Shown: positions 10,301 through 19,614, counted from the stretch's first letter. The stretch is DNA of 64,000 nt from Dulcicalothrix desertica PCC 7102 (GCF_003991905.1 NZ_RSCL01000001.1:682654-746653), one strand, 5' to 3'. Program-made: numbers and translations. Notes: generated by a model from the letters alone, not told the origin.

Positions 10301-12042
10301 GAGCAACTAGTTCGATTAAACAAGTCGCATCAGGAAGATTTGGGGTAACACCTGAGTACTTAATGAGTGCCAAGCAAATCGAAATTAAAATAGCTCAAGG
10401 CGCCAAGCCAGGTGAAGGTGGACAATTACCTGGCCCCAAAGTTAGCCAATACATTGCGATGTTGCGACGCTCGAAACCGGGTGTAACTTTAATTTCTCCA
10501 CCACCGCATCACGATATTTATTCCATCGAAGATTTGGCGCAGTTAATTTTTGACTTGCACCAAATTAACCCCAAAGCACAAGTCTCTGTTAAATTAGTCG
10601 CCGAAATTGGTATTGGAACTATTGCTGCGGGTGTGGCAAAAGCAAATGCTGATATTATCCAAATTTCTGGACATGATGGAGGTACAGGCGCCTCACCATT
10701 AAGTTCGATTAAGCACGCTGGTTCACCGTGGGAACTCGGTTTAAGCGAAGTTCACCGTGTATTAATGCAAAATCAATTGCGCGACCGGGTTATTTTGCGT
10801 GTTGATGGTGGTTTAAAGAGCGGTTGGGATGTACTAATGGGTGCTTTGATGGGCGCCGAAGAATTTGGATTTGGCTCTATTGCGATGATTGCCGAAGGTT
10901 GTATAATGGCTCGAATTTGCCATACTAACAACTGTCCCGTTGGCGTCGCTTCGCAAAAAGAAGAACTGCGGAAGCGGTTTAATGGAATGCCTGAGCATGT
11001 TGTAAATTTCTTCTACTTTATCGCTGAAGAAGTTCGTAGTTTGTTAGCACGTTTGGGATATCGTTCGCTATTAGAAGTAGTTGGACGTGCGGACTTGTTA
11101 ACAACACGTACCGAAGCGCATTTAACCAAAACACAAGCGCTCAACCTCGACTGCTTAACAAATTTACCTGACGCACGTACAAACCGTGATTGGTTGCAAC
11201 ATGAAGAAGTTCATAGTAACGGTACAGTCGTAGATGATGAATTAATTGCCGATGCTGAAATTCAAGCTGCAATTAAGAATCAATCTGCCGTTACTAAAAC
11301 CATAAATATTGTCAATACCGACCGAACAGTTGGCGCCCGTTTAGCAGGAAGAATTGCATCACAGTACGGCGATAATGGTTTTGAAGGTCAAATTAACCTC
11401 AATTTAAATGGAAGCGTTGGTCAAAGCTTTGGTGCTTTTAACCTTCCTGGTATGATTCTGACTTTAGAAGGAGAAGCTAACGATTACGTTGGTAAAGGCA
11501 TGAACGGTGGGGAAATAATTATTAAACCCATGAGTAATGCTAATTATGACCCATCACAAAACGTGATTATTGGCAATACCTGTTTGTACGGCGCCACTGG
11601 TGGGTTTTTGTATGCTAACGGTTTAGCTGGTGAACGCTTTGCTGTTCGTAACTCTAGAGCTACAGCAGTTATTGAAGGCGCCGGGGATCACTGCTGTGAG
11701 TATATGACTGGTGGTGTTGTAGTTGTGCTGGGTAAAGTTGGACGTAACGTCGCGGCAGGTATGACTGGCGGTTTCGGATATTTCTTGGACGAATCTGGAA
11801 ATTTCCCTGAATTAGTTAATAAAGAAATCGTCAAAATTCAGCGAGTTACATCAAGTGCAGGTGAACAACAATTACGTGATTTAATTGCTGCACATGCACA
11901 GCGCACTAATTCACCATTAGCGCAAATGATTTTGGACAACTGGCAACAATATTTACCTAAGTTCTGGCAGTTGGTTCCTCCTTCTGAAGCTGATAGTCCT
12001 GAAGCTTCTCAAGAGCAAGAAAAACAACTCAGTTCTGTATAA
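7327..12042 (+). CDS. gltS: Ferredoxin-dependent glutamate synthase (Fd-GOGAT)
   Basis: Converts 2-oxoglutarate and glutamine to two glutamates, the second step of the GS-GOGAT ammonia assimilation cycle. The 1571 residues match the family. An N-terminal class-II amidotransferase domain follows a propeptide, with the likely catalytic Cys42 in [10 protein letters not shown]. The central domain is followed by the FMN-binding synthase domain ([37 protein letters not shown]). The 3Fe-4S motif [12 protein letters not shown] is intact, and the C-terminus is a GXGXG-type beta-helix. No small subunit (gltD) is adjacent, which favours the ferredoxin form. Oddities: a 15-base tandem duplication near 7897 gives [13 protein letters not shown], and an Asn-Gly run sits near residue 485. 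The gene holds eleven GGCGCC sites. Confidence 0.95.
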   Translation: MSNDAINQSGSMANSAFSGNSETPSRCTYEGQRWLVEERDACGVGFIAQRQNFSSHELVEKALQALTCLEHRGGCSADSDSGDGAGLLTAIPWELFHSFNLEDTKKCAVGMVFLPQETETAKASREIFEKIALEEKLTVLGWREVPVQPDLLGIQARENLPRIEQVVLTSEFDGNELEQQLYIARRRIFKAVQNKAVQNKVVQSLSSEDFYIASLSSRTIVYKGMVRSAVLGEFYTDLKQRAYKSSFAVYHRRFSTNTMPKWPLAQPMRLLGHNGEINTLLGNINWMMAREQSLSHPVWGSRFDELKPFVQVDNSDSATLDNVLEVLVRSGRSPLEALMIMVPEAYNNQPSLNDYPEIVDFYEYYSGMQEAWDGPALLVFGDGRKVGATLDRNGLRPARYCITKDDYIVVASEAGVVNFPEESIIEKGRLGPGQMIAVDLETNEILKNWEIKQRIALRNPYGEWLNNHRQDLKSLKGAYSSNGNGNGNGKGSTSVTEQSIDRESLLRQQIAFGYTTEDVEMVIQPMAQEGKEATFCMGDDIPLAILSSKPHLLYDYFKQRFAQVTNPPIDPLRESLVMSLKVELGARGNLLDPKPEYARRLKLDSPILKNAELEVIKHSSFKTVELSTLFEIASGPDGLKAAVHDLQIKAAKAVLSGAEIVILSDREQNNVAIGTSHTYIPPLLAVGAVHHYLISQGLRTKASLVVNTAQCWSTHHFACLIGYGVDAVCPYMALQTVQDWWADPKTQQFMQRGKIAAMTLEKAQSNFCKAIEAGLLKILSKMGISLLSSYQAAQIFEAIGIGADLLELGFRGTTSRIGGLSLKELAQEVLSFHSKAFPELSVKKLENLGFVQYRPGGEYHMNSPELAKALHKAVDGKQYDHYEVYQKHLQNRPIAALRDLLDFQSDRQPIPIEEVESVSDIVKRFCTGGMSLGALSREAHETLAIAMNRIGGKSNSGEGGEDPVRYKVLDDVDSKGLSPTLPHLKGLRNGDRATSSIKQVASGRFGVTPEYLMSAKQIEIKIAQGAKPGEGGQLPGPKVSQYIAMLRRSKPGVTLISPPPHHDIYSIEDLAQLIFDLHQINPKAQVSVKLVAEIGIGTIAAGVAKANADIIQISGHDGGTGASPLSSIKHAGSPWELGLSEVHRVLMQNQLRDRVILRVDGGLKSGWDVLMGALMGAEEFGFGSIAMIAEGCIMARICHTNNCPVGVASQKEELRKRFNGMPEHVVNFFYFIAEEVRSLLARLGYRSLLEVVGRADLLTTRTEAHLTKTQALNLDCLTNLPDARTNRDWLQHEEVHSNGTVVDDELIADAEIQAAIKNQSAVTKTINIVNTDRTVGARLAGRIASQYGDNGFEGQINLNLNGSVGQSFGAFNLPGMILTLEGEANDYVGKGMNGGEIIIKPMSNANYDPSQNVIIGNTCLYGATGGFLYANGLAGERFAVRNSRATAVIEGAGDHCCEYMTGGVVVVLGKVGRNVAAGMTGGFGYFLDESGNFPELVNKEIVKIQRVTSSAGEQQLRDLIAAHAQRTNSPLAQMILDNWQQYLPKFWQLVPPSEADSPEASQEQEKQLSSV

Positions 12043-12049
12043 TCTTGTG

Positions 12050-12070
12050 GCACAGGCATCCTGCCTGTGC
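12050..12070. repeat. Palindromic repeat after glutamate synthase, possible terminator
   Basis: GCACAGGCA and TGCCTGTGC are perfect 9-base arms around a 3-base TCC loop, starting 8 bases after the glutamate synthase stop. It is followed by TTTC only, so it is a weak candidate for intrinsic termination. The same core (GGC-A-TCC-T-GCC) with different outer arms recurs at 19527, 21313 and 37304, which marks it as a dispersed palindrome family. Confidence 0.65.
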
Positions 12071-12302
12071 TTTCAACACTAGACTATTAGGACACAGAGA
12101 AGAGAGGCGCCTAGTGGTCTATGTCAAAAGTTTTGGTGAGATATATTTTTTACAGTTCTGATATTTACCCAACACTTTTAATACGAACTACTAGCCATTA
12201 AAATCATTAAATTAGAACATTTGTTTGCCTTGATTAGACTTTGCCACAAGTACGCTAGTATTTAGCTATATAAATATAGTTATCTTTAAGAGCGCAAAAA
12301 CT

Positions 12303-12566
12303 ATGGCTGAAGCACCAAAATTCAATTTACATGATGCTAAAGTTACAAACTTTGACAGTACAGAAAATAGAATAATTGACCTAACCTATGAAACAGAATT
12401 AAAACCTGGAGAGAAATTAACTTTACCGGAGTCATTGACAAATAATTTAAGTCCTGGGCACTGGGTAATTACAATTCGACGACAACCCTCTGAAATAACC
12501 CGAACCTACGACGCTTTTCTAAATAGCTACGCACCAGAAGACGAAGGGTTGTATGACGACTATTAA
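12303..12566 (+). CDS. Small acidic protein upstream of MazF-like toxin, candidate antitoxin
   Basis: An 87-residue protein starting MAEAPKFNLHDAKVTNFDST. Its composition is acidic, with no signal peptide and no membrane segment. It contains no recognisable MazE/AbrB, ribbon-helix-helix or Phd-type DNA-binding motif. The segment GHWVITIRRQPSEITRTYDA and the acidic tail APEDEGLYDDY are its most distinctive parts. The end overlaps the next gene by 14 bases, which implies coupled translation. The antitoxin role is inferred only from this position and overlap, since MazF-type toxins are normally preceded by a partner. I do not recognise the family. Confidence 0.7.
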   Translation: MAEAPKFNLHDAKVTNFDSTENRIIDLTYETELKPGEKLTLPESLTNNLSPGHWVITIRRQPSEITRTYDAFLNSYAPEDEGLYDDY

Positions 12567-12882
12567 AGCTGGTGATTTATGGATAGCAAATATTCAATTT
12601 AGCACTGGTACTGGTAGCAAGAAACGCCCAGTTTTAATACTATGGCTAGATGGAGATGATGTTATAACCGCAGCTATTACATCGGCTCAACCACGTACTC
12701 GAACCGACGTAATCTTAGATAATTGGTTTGAAAGTGGTTTGCGTGTAGAATCAACACTACGTTTATCTCGGTTAGTTTGTTTAGAAAAGTCTTTATTGCA
12801 AGCCAAAGTTGGTAAGATTTCTGAAACTGATGCACAGAATTTGAAAAATATCTGGGATATGTATATCAAACCGGAGTTTTAG
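12553..12882 (+). CDS. PemK/MazF-family toxin-like protein
   Basis: The 109-residue product starts inside the preceding gene. It has the family opening AGDLWIANIQFSTGTGSKKRPVLIL, in which the basic KKRPVLI segment corresponds to the KxRP(V/A)L motif of MazF-type mRNA interferases. It continues with ITAAITSAQPRTRTDVIL, the usual beta strand before the catalytic Ser/Thr region. The SRLVCLEKSLL and KVGKIS segments match the family C-terminal half (conserved L..DK...K.G.L). The gene is full length by eye. Known family activity is sequence-specific mRNA cleavage; activity here is not shown. See the upstream gene for the partner. Confidence 0.85.
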   Translation: MTTIKAGDLWIANIQFSTGTGSKKRPVLILWLDGDDVITAAITSAQPRTRTDVILDNWFESGLRVESTLRLSRLVCLEKSLLQAKVGKISETDAQNLKNIWDMYIKPEF

Positions 12883-12885
12883 TTG

Positions 12886-12945
12886 TTTATCCGTTACATT
12901 CGCGCTCCAAAGTTGCCAGCTAACTCATCAGAATTAAAATGATAA
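12886..12945. repeat. Partial copy of the AACGGAT foldback repeat
   Basis: TATCCGTTACATTCG, then TTGCCAGCTAACTCATCAGA and AATTAAAATGAT, resembles the right arm and right end of the element at 4278-4436. No matching left arm lies next to it. A weak left-end-like word (ATGTCAAAAGTTTTGGTGAG) occurs at 12121-12140, on the other side of the toxin pair. The copy starts four bases after the toxin gene. Confidence 0.5.
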
Positions 12946-13048
12946 AGGCGCCTTTATTCAATGGGCACCTCTATAATTTTTAATGATTATCGTTCTAAAT
13001 ACACAATGTATATGTTGGGTTACGCTTGCGCTCCACCCAACCTAGGAG

Positions 13049-13963
13049 TTATTTTGATGCGATTGCTAGTTGTTGATCTTCGAGTTCTAGCATTTCGGGT
13101 ATTGTTACGAAACGATAACCTTGTTGTTTGAATTTTTTAATCATTTCGGGCAATGCTTTGACTGTGCTGTCGCGAACTCCACCACCATCGTGCATTAAGA
13201 CAATACCACCAGGTTTGGAAAATCGCATTACGTTTCCAATTAACCTGGATGCGGCAGGACGTTTGTAGTCATTTGAGTCTGCTGACCACATAATTACTGA
13301 GTATTTCTTACTACGAGCATACGCAGCAGGCCCATTACCTAGAACTCCACCAGGTGGTCTGAATAAATTTGTTCTGACACCTGTGACTTTGTAAATAATT
13401 TCTTCGGTATCGTTAATTTCTTTGGCTGCAACGCTTGGATTTAGGCGATGATACCAATGGTGCCATGTATGGTTGGCAATGGTGTGACCATCAGTCACGA
13501 TGCGTTTGCCAACTACTGGTAGATTTTTCATATTGTTACCAATAACAAAGAAAGTCCCTTTGACGTTATTGGTTTTAAGAATATCTAATACCTGCTCTGT
13601 ATATTTAGGCCAGGGACCATCATCAAATGTTAAAGCGATAATTTTGTCTTTGTTATTTGGTTTGACTGCGTTTAGCGTCATACCTTGATAGCGTTTTGGA
13701 ATTTCTAGTATACCTTTAAGTTTGGCTTCCTCTTGCCAACTATCGAGCATTTGCGTTTTGAAACCTTCAATCTGCCCTTTAGTATCTATCGTTTTTAAAC
13801 TACTAGCGTTAACTGCTAGTTCAAGAGTATTTGCTGATGGTTTAAAGGGTATTATCATACCTATGCCAACAATCATGACTAAGGCAGCTACACCTAACCA
13901 AAAAAACTTTGTAATTCTAAAAGGCTTATTTTTAACTTTTCTAACTTTTATCTGTTTTTTCAT
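13049..13963 (-). CDS. Membrane-anchored polysaccharide deacetylase (NodB homology domain), copy 1
   Basis: Carbohydrate esterase family 4 type enzyme, expected to remove N-acetyl groups from peptidoglycan or chitin-like glycans outside the membrane. The 304 residues start at ATG 13963, with GAAGGAG about 7 bases upstream. One transmembrane or signal-anchor helix lies at residues ~20-40 after a very basic tail (KKQIKVRKVKNK). NodB motifs: TFDDGPW (motif 1, metal-binding Asp-Asp), HTIANHTWHH (motif 2, two metal His), RPPGG (motif 3), MWSADSNDY (motif 4) and IVLMHDGGG (motif 5). All look intact. The downstream neighbour on the plus-coordinate side is a close paralogue in the same orientation. 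Confidence 0.93.
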   Translation of the reverse strand: MKKQIKVRKVKNKPFRITKFFWLGVAALVMIVGIGMIIPFKPSANTLELAVNASSLKTIDTKGQIEGFKTQMLDSWQEEAKLKGILEIPKRYQGMTLNAVKPNNKDKIIALTFDDGPWPKYTEQVLDILKTNNVKGTFFVIGNNMKNLPVVGKRIVTDGHTIANHTWHHWYHRLNPSVAAKEINDTEEIIYKVTGVRTNLFRPPGGVLGNGPAAYARSKKYSVIMWSADSNDYKRPAASRLIGNVMRFSKPGGIVLMHDGGGVRDSTVKALPEMIKKFKQQGYRFVTIPEMLELEDQQLAIASK

Positions 13964-14212
13964 TGCATAACTCCTTCACCTGTAGATAGTACCTATCCAT
14001 AGATATATATAGATACATGTATATATATGGCGGCGCCGATTATCCGTCTCTCAAAATAATATTCATAGCTACTTTGAGCAAATCACTAAAATTTAACTAC
14101 AGGGTAACAGAAATTACTTTGAACAAAAAGATAAAACCAGCAAAATCCACTATAAAACTATAATCAAACTCAAATATTCTAAAATGGCTATATAGCCAAA
14201 TGAATAATATTT

Positions 14213-14314
14213 GCAACGGATAAAGCGGATGTAACGGATGAGTTATCTGTTACAAACAAAGATATGATTAATTAAAATTAATTATCAGTTACATCCGTTC
14301 ATTATCCGTTGCCA
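14213..14314. repeat. Foldback repeat with AACGGAT arms between the two deacetylases
   Basis: The left arm CAACGGATAAAGCGGATG-TAACGGATGAG is the inverted partner of the right arm, which reads TCAGTTACATCCGTTCATTATCCGTTG. About 40 AT-rich bases lie in the middle. It ends directly before the stop codon of the second deacetylase on the minus strand, so it could act as the transcript's 3' hairpin. It belongs to the same family as 4278-4436. Confidence 0.75.
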
Positions 14315-14315
14315 A

Positions 14316-15212
14316 CTACTTCTTAGTGGCAATTTGCAACTGTTTATCCTGCATTTCTAAAAGTTCAGGTACTGTTACAAAACGATAACCTTGCTTTCTA
14401 AAGTTATCAATAATTTGGGGTAAAGCTGCTACCGTGTTCGAGCGGTTTCCACCACCATCGTGCATTAACACAATTCCACCGGGTTTTGCTTCCCGCATAA
14501 CATTACTTATAAGTTTTGGGACACTAGGTCGTGCATAGTCGGATGAATCAGAAGACCACATGATAGTGGCATACTTTTGATTCTTTGCGTAAGCGTATGG
14601 ACCATTTGTTTTAATTCCACCAGGTGGTCGGAACAAACTTGTTTTCACACCTGTAACTTGATAAATCAAATTGCTTGTGTTGTCGATTTCAAAAGCAGCA
14701 GCTTGCGGATTCATATAATGGTACCAATGGTGCCATGTATGATTTGCAATTACATGTCCTTCGGCAACAACACGTTTACCCATGTCGGGATGCTCTTTCA
14801 GCATTTGCCCAACGATAAAAAATGTTCCTTTTATATTATTTTTTTTAAGAATATCAAGTACGGCAGGTGTGCTTTGCGGCCAGGGTCCATCATCAAATGT
14901 TAATGCTATCACTTTCTCGCTCGGCGCCAGATTCGCTGACTCTATTGTTGCACCGCGAAACCTAGCAGGAACTTCACTTAAACCCTTTTTCACTGCTTCA
15001 AGTTGCCAACTTGTAACAATTGATGACTTTAAATTTTCTATTCGCTCTTCGGTCATCGGTTTGAGCGTTAATTCTTTAATATTAATCGTCTGCGTACTTT
15101 TTCCGTTATTTGGCATAACGGGTAACATTAAACCTAAAGTTAGACACCCTCCTAACCCTAGTAACGCAATTAATGCACCTTGCGACCAACCAAAAGACTT
15201 GTTGTTCTCCAC
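14316..15212 (-). CDS. Membrane-anchored polysaccharide deacetylase (NodB homology domain), copy 2
   Basis: Paralogue of the neighbouring gene with the same layout. The start is GTG 15212 with AAGGAG 10 bases upstream, followed by a hydrophobic N-terminal helix (ALIALLGLGGCLTLGLMLPV). The NodB domain has LTFDDGPWP, HVIANHTWHH, RPPGG, MWSSDSSDYARP and IVLMHDGGG. The two proteins are alike over nearly their whole length, down to the C-terminal QGYRFVT(I/V)PE(M/L)LE, so a tandem duplication is the simplest origin. Upstream lies a long AT-rich region that may hold the promoter. The substrate is not known. Confidence 0.93.
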   Translation of the reverse strand: MENNKSFGWSQGALIALLGLGGCLTLGLMLPVMPNNGKSTQTINIKELTLKPMTEERIENLKSSIVTSWQLEAVKKGLSEVPARFRGATIESANLAPSEKVIALTFDDGPWPQSTPAVLDILKKNNIKGTFFIVGQMLKEHPDMGKRVVAEGHVIANHTWHHWYHYMNPQAAAFEIDNTSNLIYQVTGVKTSLFRPPGGIKTNGPYAYAKNQKYATIMWSSDSSDYARPSVPKLISNVMREAKPGGIVLMHDGGGNRSNTVAALPQIIDNFRKQGYRFVTVPELLEMQDKQLQIATKK

Positions 15213-16082
15213 TTCACAGCTCCTTCACGGCACAACCTGCAATTACCGAAACACGGTTTTTCATAACACTAATACTTTAATTAAATAAACTCATTCTTGG
15301 CATCTAAGAACTAATAATTACACTCGTAATCTTTATTTAGTTAGGATTTTTAGCAGTATAGAATATCTCTTTTAACCTCAGCTAACCTCGAAAAATTTCG
15401 GTATCGCTTTTGATTTGCTTTTAATTATCTACTTAGCACCCTTGCTGTGTAATTACTATCCTTCCCATTAACTAATTACTTAGTCTAATATTTAACTATA
15501 TACCCAACGATGTATTTACTATCGCTCAGTATTATGAATGAATCTTATTCTTAGCTAAAGTATATTTTATCTCTTATAATTTTCCATTCATTGAAAGAAA
15601 ACTTTAAGTTTTTTAATACTTACTGCTTAATTCTGTAAATACTGAACATTAGACGCAATTTCTTTATGCATAGTTTCTCCCAATTTAATACATTTATTTT
15701 TTTACACATGAATTAAAGCTGTTTACTTAGCTAAATACAAATATATTTTTAGCGATTTGTCGAAAATACAAATAATAAACCAGCAAACTGACACCCATAA
15801 TTAAATATACCACTAACTACATTAATACTATAAAATAATACTAATGCTAACCGTAAAAACACTGGTTTAGTGTATTTTAGACCATTCACTTTGCTATATC
15901 TTATTCAATAAATGCGAATTTAAGTAATATTTAAGCATTTTATCCCACAGTAAAGAGTAATATTCAATACTTAATATACTCAATTGATTTAGTCAAGACA
16001 AGTATAAATTACAACTAAATTACAACTTAATGTTAATTAAATAATAATCATATTCAGCTACTTACGCAGAAAGTATTTTAAT
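15213..16082. other. Long AT-rich non-coding region
   Basis: 870 bases without a convincing open frame, tRNA or strong hairpin, between the 5' end of a deacetylase gene and the 3' end of the glycan-module transferase gene. The sequence is strongly AT-rich. It probably contains the deacetylase promoter, but I cannot point to one. Unlike most of the window it contains no GGCGCC. Confidence 0.4.
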
Positions 16083-17327
16083 TTATGCCAACCATAAATC
16101 TTGAGCAAAGCGAACGCAATAAAGGGTAAGAATAAAACCGCAAAATGCCATAACAGCATAACCCCATCGCGGATAGAAAGCAAATAAAAATCCGCAAGCG
16201 ATAAATACAGGTGCTATAGCATATACATACCTGTCAACAGACATGGTTAGTCCTGTGTTCAAGGCAATTGCATATGAGAAAAAAGCATAGATAGCTGCAA
16301 CCAAGGGTAAGGATGAGCGATAGTGCCAAAGTAAATATAAACCGCCAAAAATCCAAACGATTTGGATTAATGGGTCATTAGCCAACATCCACAAGGCAAT
16401 CCACGAAGCAAAAAATCCGTAGCGTGTAAGCTCGTGACCAATTAAGTTTCGGAGCCGATATAACAACGAACCGCTCATTATCACAATAGCAAACTTTATC
16501 GGATGAAGGTAGTCTTGAATATAACCTACTTGTGTATTCTTAACGCCAATAACGATTTGTTTGAGCAGCAACAGCCAACCAGAAAGCGTAAACCCAGCAG
16601 AACTTCGCCACCCACGTTGAGCATGAAGAAATGCTAAGGCATCGCCAAACTTAAGAGCGCAGTACAAACTGTAAAGTCCCACTCCACTCAGCACGGCAAT
16701 ACTTGTAATATAAGCTATTGGTGGGCGCCGTTGTCTCCATGCAGTCAAAAAGAAAGCTGGTAAAAGTGCTATTCCTGTAATTCTGGTTGCGGTAGATAAT
16801 CCGGACCATAGTCCAGCCCAAATATACTCTTTTCGATCAAATGCGCGTAGAGCAGATATACTAGACAGCAAAAATAACCCTTCGGTGTAAATTACTGTTC
16901 CATATAAAGAATAAGGACACCATGCAAGTGCAGCAGTTGCCCAGCGAGCAGAATCTTCACTCCCAATTTCAGATACCCAAACATAAAATATAATTAAGGC
17001 GCCTAAAAAAGAGAAGTTATTGATAAGCAAACCAGCAACGGGGAACGATAACCCAAGCTGCATTAATATCCAACTTAGTAAAGGATATAACGGGAAAAAA
17101 GCTACAGCATATTGGTTATTCACCACGTCGGGGCCGTAGTTGTAACCGCTTGTGGCTATTTTGTAGTACCATACGCTGTCCCATGCGAATAATACATCCC
17201 ACCAACCATATTTATTAATTACGATATTTGATGTTTTGGCAATGACCGGCATCACAGCAAACATCATAAATATAATTAGTAGCCGACTTGATAGCCACAT
17301 TAATATTGGAAACTTATATTTGCTCAC
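16083..17327 (-). CDS. PIG-V-like multi-pass mannosyltransferase (GT-C type)
   Basis: Integral-membrane glycosyltransferase that probably uses a polyprenyl-phosphate sugar on the outer face of the membrane. Around ten hydrophobic segments are visible. Family marks are the first-loop acidic motif FAWDSVWYYKIATSGY, then AVAFFPLYPLLSWI and VIYTEGLFLLSSISAL. These fit the GPI-mannosyltransferase 2 (PIG-V)-like group seen in bacteria. I choose GTG 17327 as start, because GTGA overlaps the stop of the upstream carrier gene by 4 bases; an in-frame TTG at 17357 would add ten residues inside that gene. The acceptor glycan or protein is unknown. Confidence 0.83.
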   Translation of the reverse strand: MSKYKFPILMWLSSRLLIIFMMFAVMPVIAKTSNIVINKYGWWDVLFAWDSVWYYKIATSGYNYGPDVVNNQYAVAFFPLYPLLSWILMQLGLSFPVAGLLINNFSFLGALIIFYVWVSEIGSEDSARWATAALAWCPYSLYGTVIYTEGLFLLSSISALRAFDRKEYIWAGLWSGLSTATRITGIALLPAFFLTAWRQRRPPIAYITSIAVLSGVGLYSLYCALKFGDALAFLHAQRGWRSSAGFTLSGWLLLLKQIVIGVKNTQVGYIQDYLHPIKFAIVIMSGSLLYRLRNLIGHELTRYGFFASWIALWMLANDPLIQIVWIFGGLYLLWHYRSSLPLVAAIYAFFSYAIALNTGLTMSVDRYVYAIAPVFIACGFLFAFYPRWGYAVMAFCGFILTLYCVRFAQDLWLA

Positions 17328-17692
17328 TTGTTCCAAACGACTAAAATAACACCGCAAACTATAAAGCCAAGTCCGAACAAACGTCCTATAGGTATTGATT
17401 CTTTGAATACAAATAAACCAAGTAGAACGGAAAATACATAAACTAGTGAAGCCGCAGGACCCGCTACACTTAAGTTGACGCGGGTTAAGACTAGGATGTA
17501 AGCGATGGCGCCTACACCATAACAGGATAATCCGATTAGTAATTCAGGTATACTAATAATCGAGATAATTTGATTGAGTGCGTTGGACAGATCTACTTTA
17601 CCTAGTTTTGCGGCACCCATTTTTAGGAACAACTGCCCTGCTACACTCGAAAGGATAGACAGCAACAGTAAAGCGAATTCTTTTAGATTCAC
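17324..17692 (-). CDS. Small EamA/SMR-type membrane protein, candidate lipid-sugar flippase
   Basis: A 122-residue protein with four hydrophobic helices (LLLLSILSSVAGQLFLKMG, IGLSCYGVGAIAYILVL, LVYVFSVLLGLFVFKE and LGFIVCGVILVVW). The layout resembles the SMR/EamA half-size carriers such as ArnE/ArnF, which flip undecaprenyl-phosphate aminoarabinose. It starts with GTG 17692, eight bases after the stop of the GT2 gene, and its stop overlaps the GT-C gene's GTG start. This places it exactly between a lipid-sugar synthase and a lipid-sugar user. The flippase role is therefore inferred from context and fold, not shown. Confidence 0.8.
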   Translation of the reverse strand: MNLKEFALLLLSILSSVAGQLFLKMGAAKLGKVDLSNALNQIISIISIPELLIGLSCYGVGAIAYILVLTRVNLSVAGPAASLVYVFSVLLGLFVFKESIPIGRLFGLGFIVCGVILVVWNK

Positions 17693-17700
17693 GAGAGTAA

Positions 17701-18675
17701 TTACCCAGATTTATGCATTGAGACAGTTTGTTGTGATGTTACACCACTAACTTCTTTAACTGTATATATTGGGCGCCCTTTGACTTCTTCGTAGATGCGA
17801 CCGATGTATTCTCCTAAAATTCCAATACAAAACAATTGTACAGAACCTAAGAAAAATAGAGCAACAGCGATTAATGTATAACCTACCAAAGGTGTAGCGC
17901 GGTCAGATAGGCGCCAGTAAACAATGAGTAGCATCATCAGTACAGCAATAACTGCCGATAACATTCCTAAGTAAGTAGCTACACGCAGAGGGACTCTTGA
18001 AAATGAGACAATACCGTTAATGGCTAGTGCAAACGATTTACCAAAGGTGTATTTTTCTTTACCAGCAAACCGGGGATCACGTTCAAATTTCACAGAAGTT
18101 TGACGATAACCTACCCACGCACGCAGTCCACGAATATAACGGTTGCGTTCTGGCATTGCGTTGAGAACGTTAACGACTTGTTTATCCATTAAGCAAAAAT
18201 CACCAGTATCCGAAGGAATATCAACATCAGCTAGTTTTCGGAGGATACGGTAAAAAGCATAAGCCGTAAATTTTTTTACAATAGATTCTTTTTTACGTGA
18301 AGTGCGCTGTGCGTAAACAACGTGATATCCTTGGTGCCATTTTTCAATCATGCCCAAAATTAATTCGGGTGGGTCTTGCAAGTCAGCATCCATAACCACA
18401 ATAGCGCCTTCTGCACGCACAAAGTTTAATCCTGCCGTGACAGCAACTTGATGCCCAAAATTGCGTGCAAAGCTAATATAGCGAACTCGACTATCACACA
18501 TTTGAAGTTCGCGAATAGCGCTTAGTGAACTATCTCTACTACCATCATCGACTAATATTAATTCACAATCACCATCCAACTGTTGCATTACACCAGTTAG
18601 GCGCCGATACATCTCGTGAATATTTTCTTCTTCGTTGAAGATGGGGATCACTATTGAGTAAGTTGGTTGAGTCAC
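17701..18675 (-). CDS. Family 2 glycosyltransferase, polyprenyl-phosphate sugar synthase (GtrB/DPM type)
   Basis: Transfers a sugar from a nucleotide donor to undecaprenyl phosphate on the cytoplasmic face. The 324 residues start at GTG 18675. The GT-A domain shows [25 protein letters not shown] and [13 protein letters not shown] (the metal-binding DxD region is DADLQD), with YAQRTSRK downstream. Two C-terminal helices ([19 protein letters not shown] and [20 protein letters not shown]) precede [17 protein letters not shown], the standard GtrB/ArnC ending. It is the first gene of a tight three-gene unit with the small carrier and the GT-C transferase. Sugar identity cannot be read from the sequence. 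Confidence 0.92.
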   Translation of the reverse strand: MTQPTYSIVIPIFNEEENIHEMYRRLTGVMQQLDGDCELILVDDGSRDSSLSAIRELQMCDSRVRYISFARNFGHQVAVTAGLNFVRAEGAIVVMDADLQDPPELILGMIEKWHQGYHVVYAQRTSRKKESIVKKFTAYAFYRILRKLADVDIPSDTGDFCLMDKQVVNVLNAMPERNRYIRGLRAWVGYRQTSVKFERDPRFAGKEKYTFGKSFALAINGIVSFSRVPLRVATYLGMLSAVIAVLMMLLIVYWRLSDRATPLVGYTLIAVALFFLGSVQLFCIGILGEYIGRIYEEVKGRPIYTVKEVSGVTSQQTVSMHKSG

Positions 18676-18760
18676 GGTAAAACCAAAATATATGTACTAT
18701 TATTCAACTGGTTTTTGCAATCACTATCACTATATATATAAATAATTAAGATTTGCTTTC

Positions 18761-19501
18761 TTATATTTTGTGCCCTACCAGTAACGCCGATACACCGAAT
18801 GGTAAACGAAACTTATTGATTAAATGACCTTCAGTAGCAAATAGAAAAGTCAAAAATTTATTTACAGGTGCCGACGGCAACGTTAAATCACTGCTAATCT
18901 GAGATTTATGATCAATTCTTAACAATTTTTGGGCATTGCGTACTGCTGCAACGACAGGGAACAAAAAGGTATTAAAATAGGTACTGTAATGCACGGCAAA
19001 ATCAGCTTTACGGACAACTTGCTGTAAACCTTTCAAATGATAACGGCGCCGATGATGGTTAATATCATCGTGGTGACTCCATAAAAATTGGAATGCTGGA
19101 ACAGTTAGTACTAACCAACCACCAGGTTTTAGATGAGTTCGCAAAGCTTCGAGTGCAGCCACATCATCATCGATATGTTCGATAACATCAAACGCGACAA
19201 TTAAATCATATTTTTCGTTCTCAAAAGGAATTTTATCAGGTAAGCTTCCCGCTTTAACTGTAGTTATTTGACGCTGGTTGGCAAATGTACGCGCAGTCTC
19301 TTCTAACTCCATCGCTTCAACTTGCCCGTGACGCGCTAACATTTGTAAGTTACCACCAGTCCCACAACCTGCTTCCAAAATTTTAGCATTGCTGGGTAAG
19401 TTAAGTTGCCGAATTACCTTGTCGAGTATACGACGGCGCCCGATAAACCACCAATGTTTATCTTCCATTGCCGCATATTGAAAATAAAAGTCTTTTTCCA
19501 T
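18761..19501 (-). CDS. Class I SAM-dependent methyltransferase
   Basis: The Rossmann-fold methyltransferase has motif I ILEAGCGTGGNLQML, motif II VEAMELEE, and DLIVAFDVIEHIDDD followed by HLKPGGWLVLTVPAFQFLWS. An HHRRRYH segment follows. The C-terminal part has hydrophobic stretches (YFNTFLFPVVAAVRN, FGVSALLVGHKI). I start at ATG 19501 (MEKDFYFQYAA), because the in-frame ATG at 19534 lies inside a dispersed palindromic repeat. The substrate is unknown. The position upstream of the glycan module (gap 85 bases) suggests sugar or lipid-linked glycan methylation, which is inference. Confidence 0.85.
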   Translation of the reverse strand: MEKDFYFQYAAMEDKHWWFIGRRRILDKVIRQLNLPSNAKILEAGCGTGGNLQMLARHGQVEAMELEETARTFANQRQITTVKAGSLPDKIPFENEKYDLIVAFDVIEHIDDDVAALEALRTHLKPGGWLVLTVPAFQFLWSHHDDINHHRRRYHLKGLQQVVRKADFAVHYSTYFNTFLFPVVAAVRNAQKLLRIDHKSQISSDLTLPSAPVNKFLTFLFATEGHLINKFRLPFGVSALLVGHKI

Positions 19502-19526
19502 ATCTATAAAATGCTTTTCTTGTGGA

Positions 19527-19544
19527 ACGGGCATCCCTGCCCGT
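19527..19544. repeat. Dispersed palindrome ACGGGC-ATCCCT-GCCCGT
   Basis: Six-base arms ACGGGC and GCCCGT enclose ATCCCT. It belongs to the same GGC-ATCC-GCC palindrome family as 12050, 21313 and 37304. It lies across the upstream in-frame ATG of the methyltransferase gene, which is one reason to prefer the later start. A word of the type GACACAGAGGGCACAGAGG, another common intergenic repeat, follows at ~19590. Confidence 0.7.
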
Positions 19545-19614
19545 CAATATACTAATAAACTTGAAAAATATTTGTATTTATTACCACAGAGACACAGAGG
19601 GCACAGAGGAGAGG

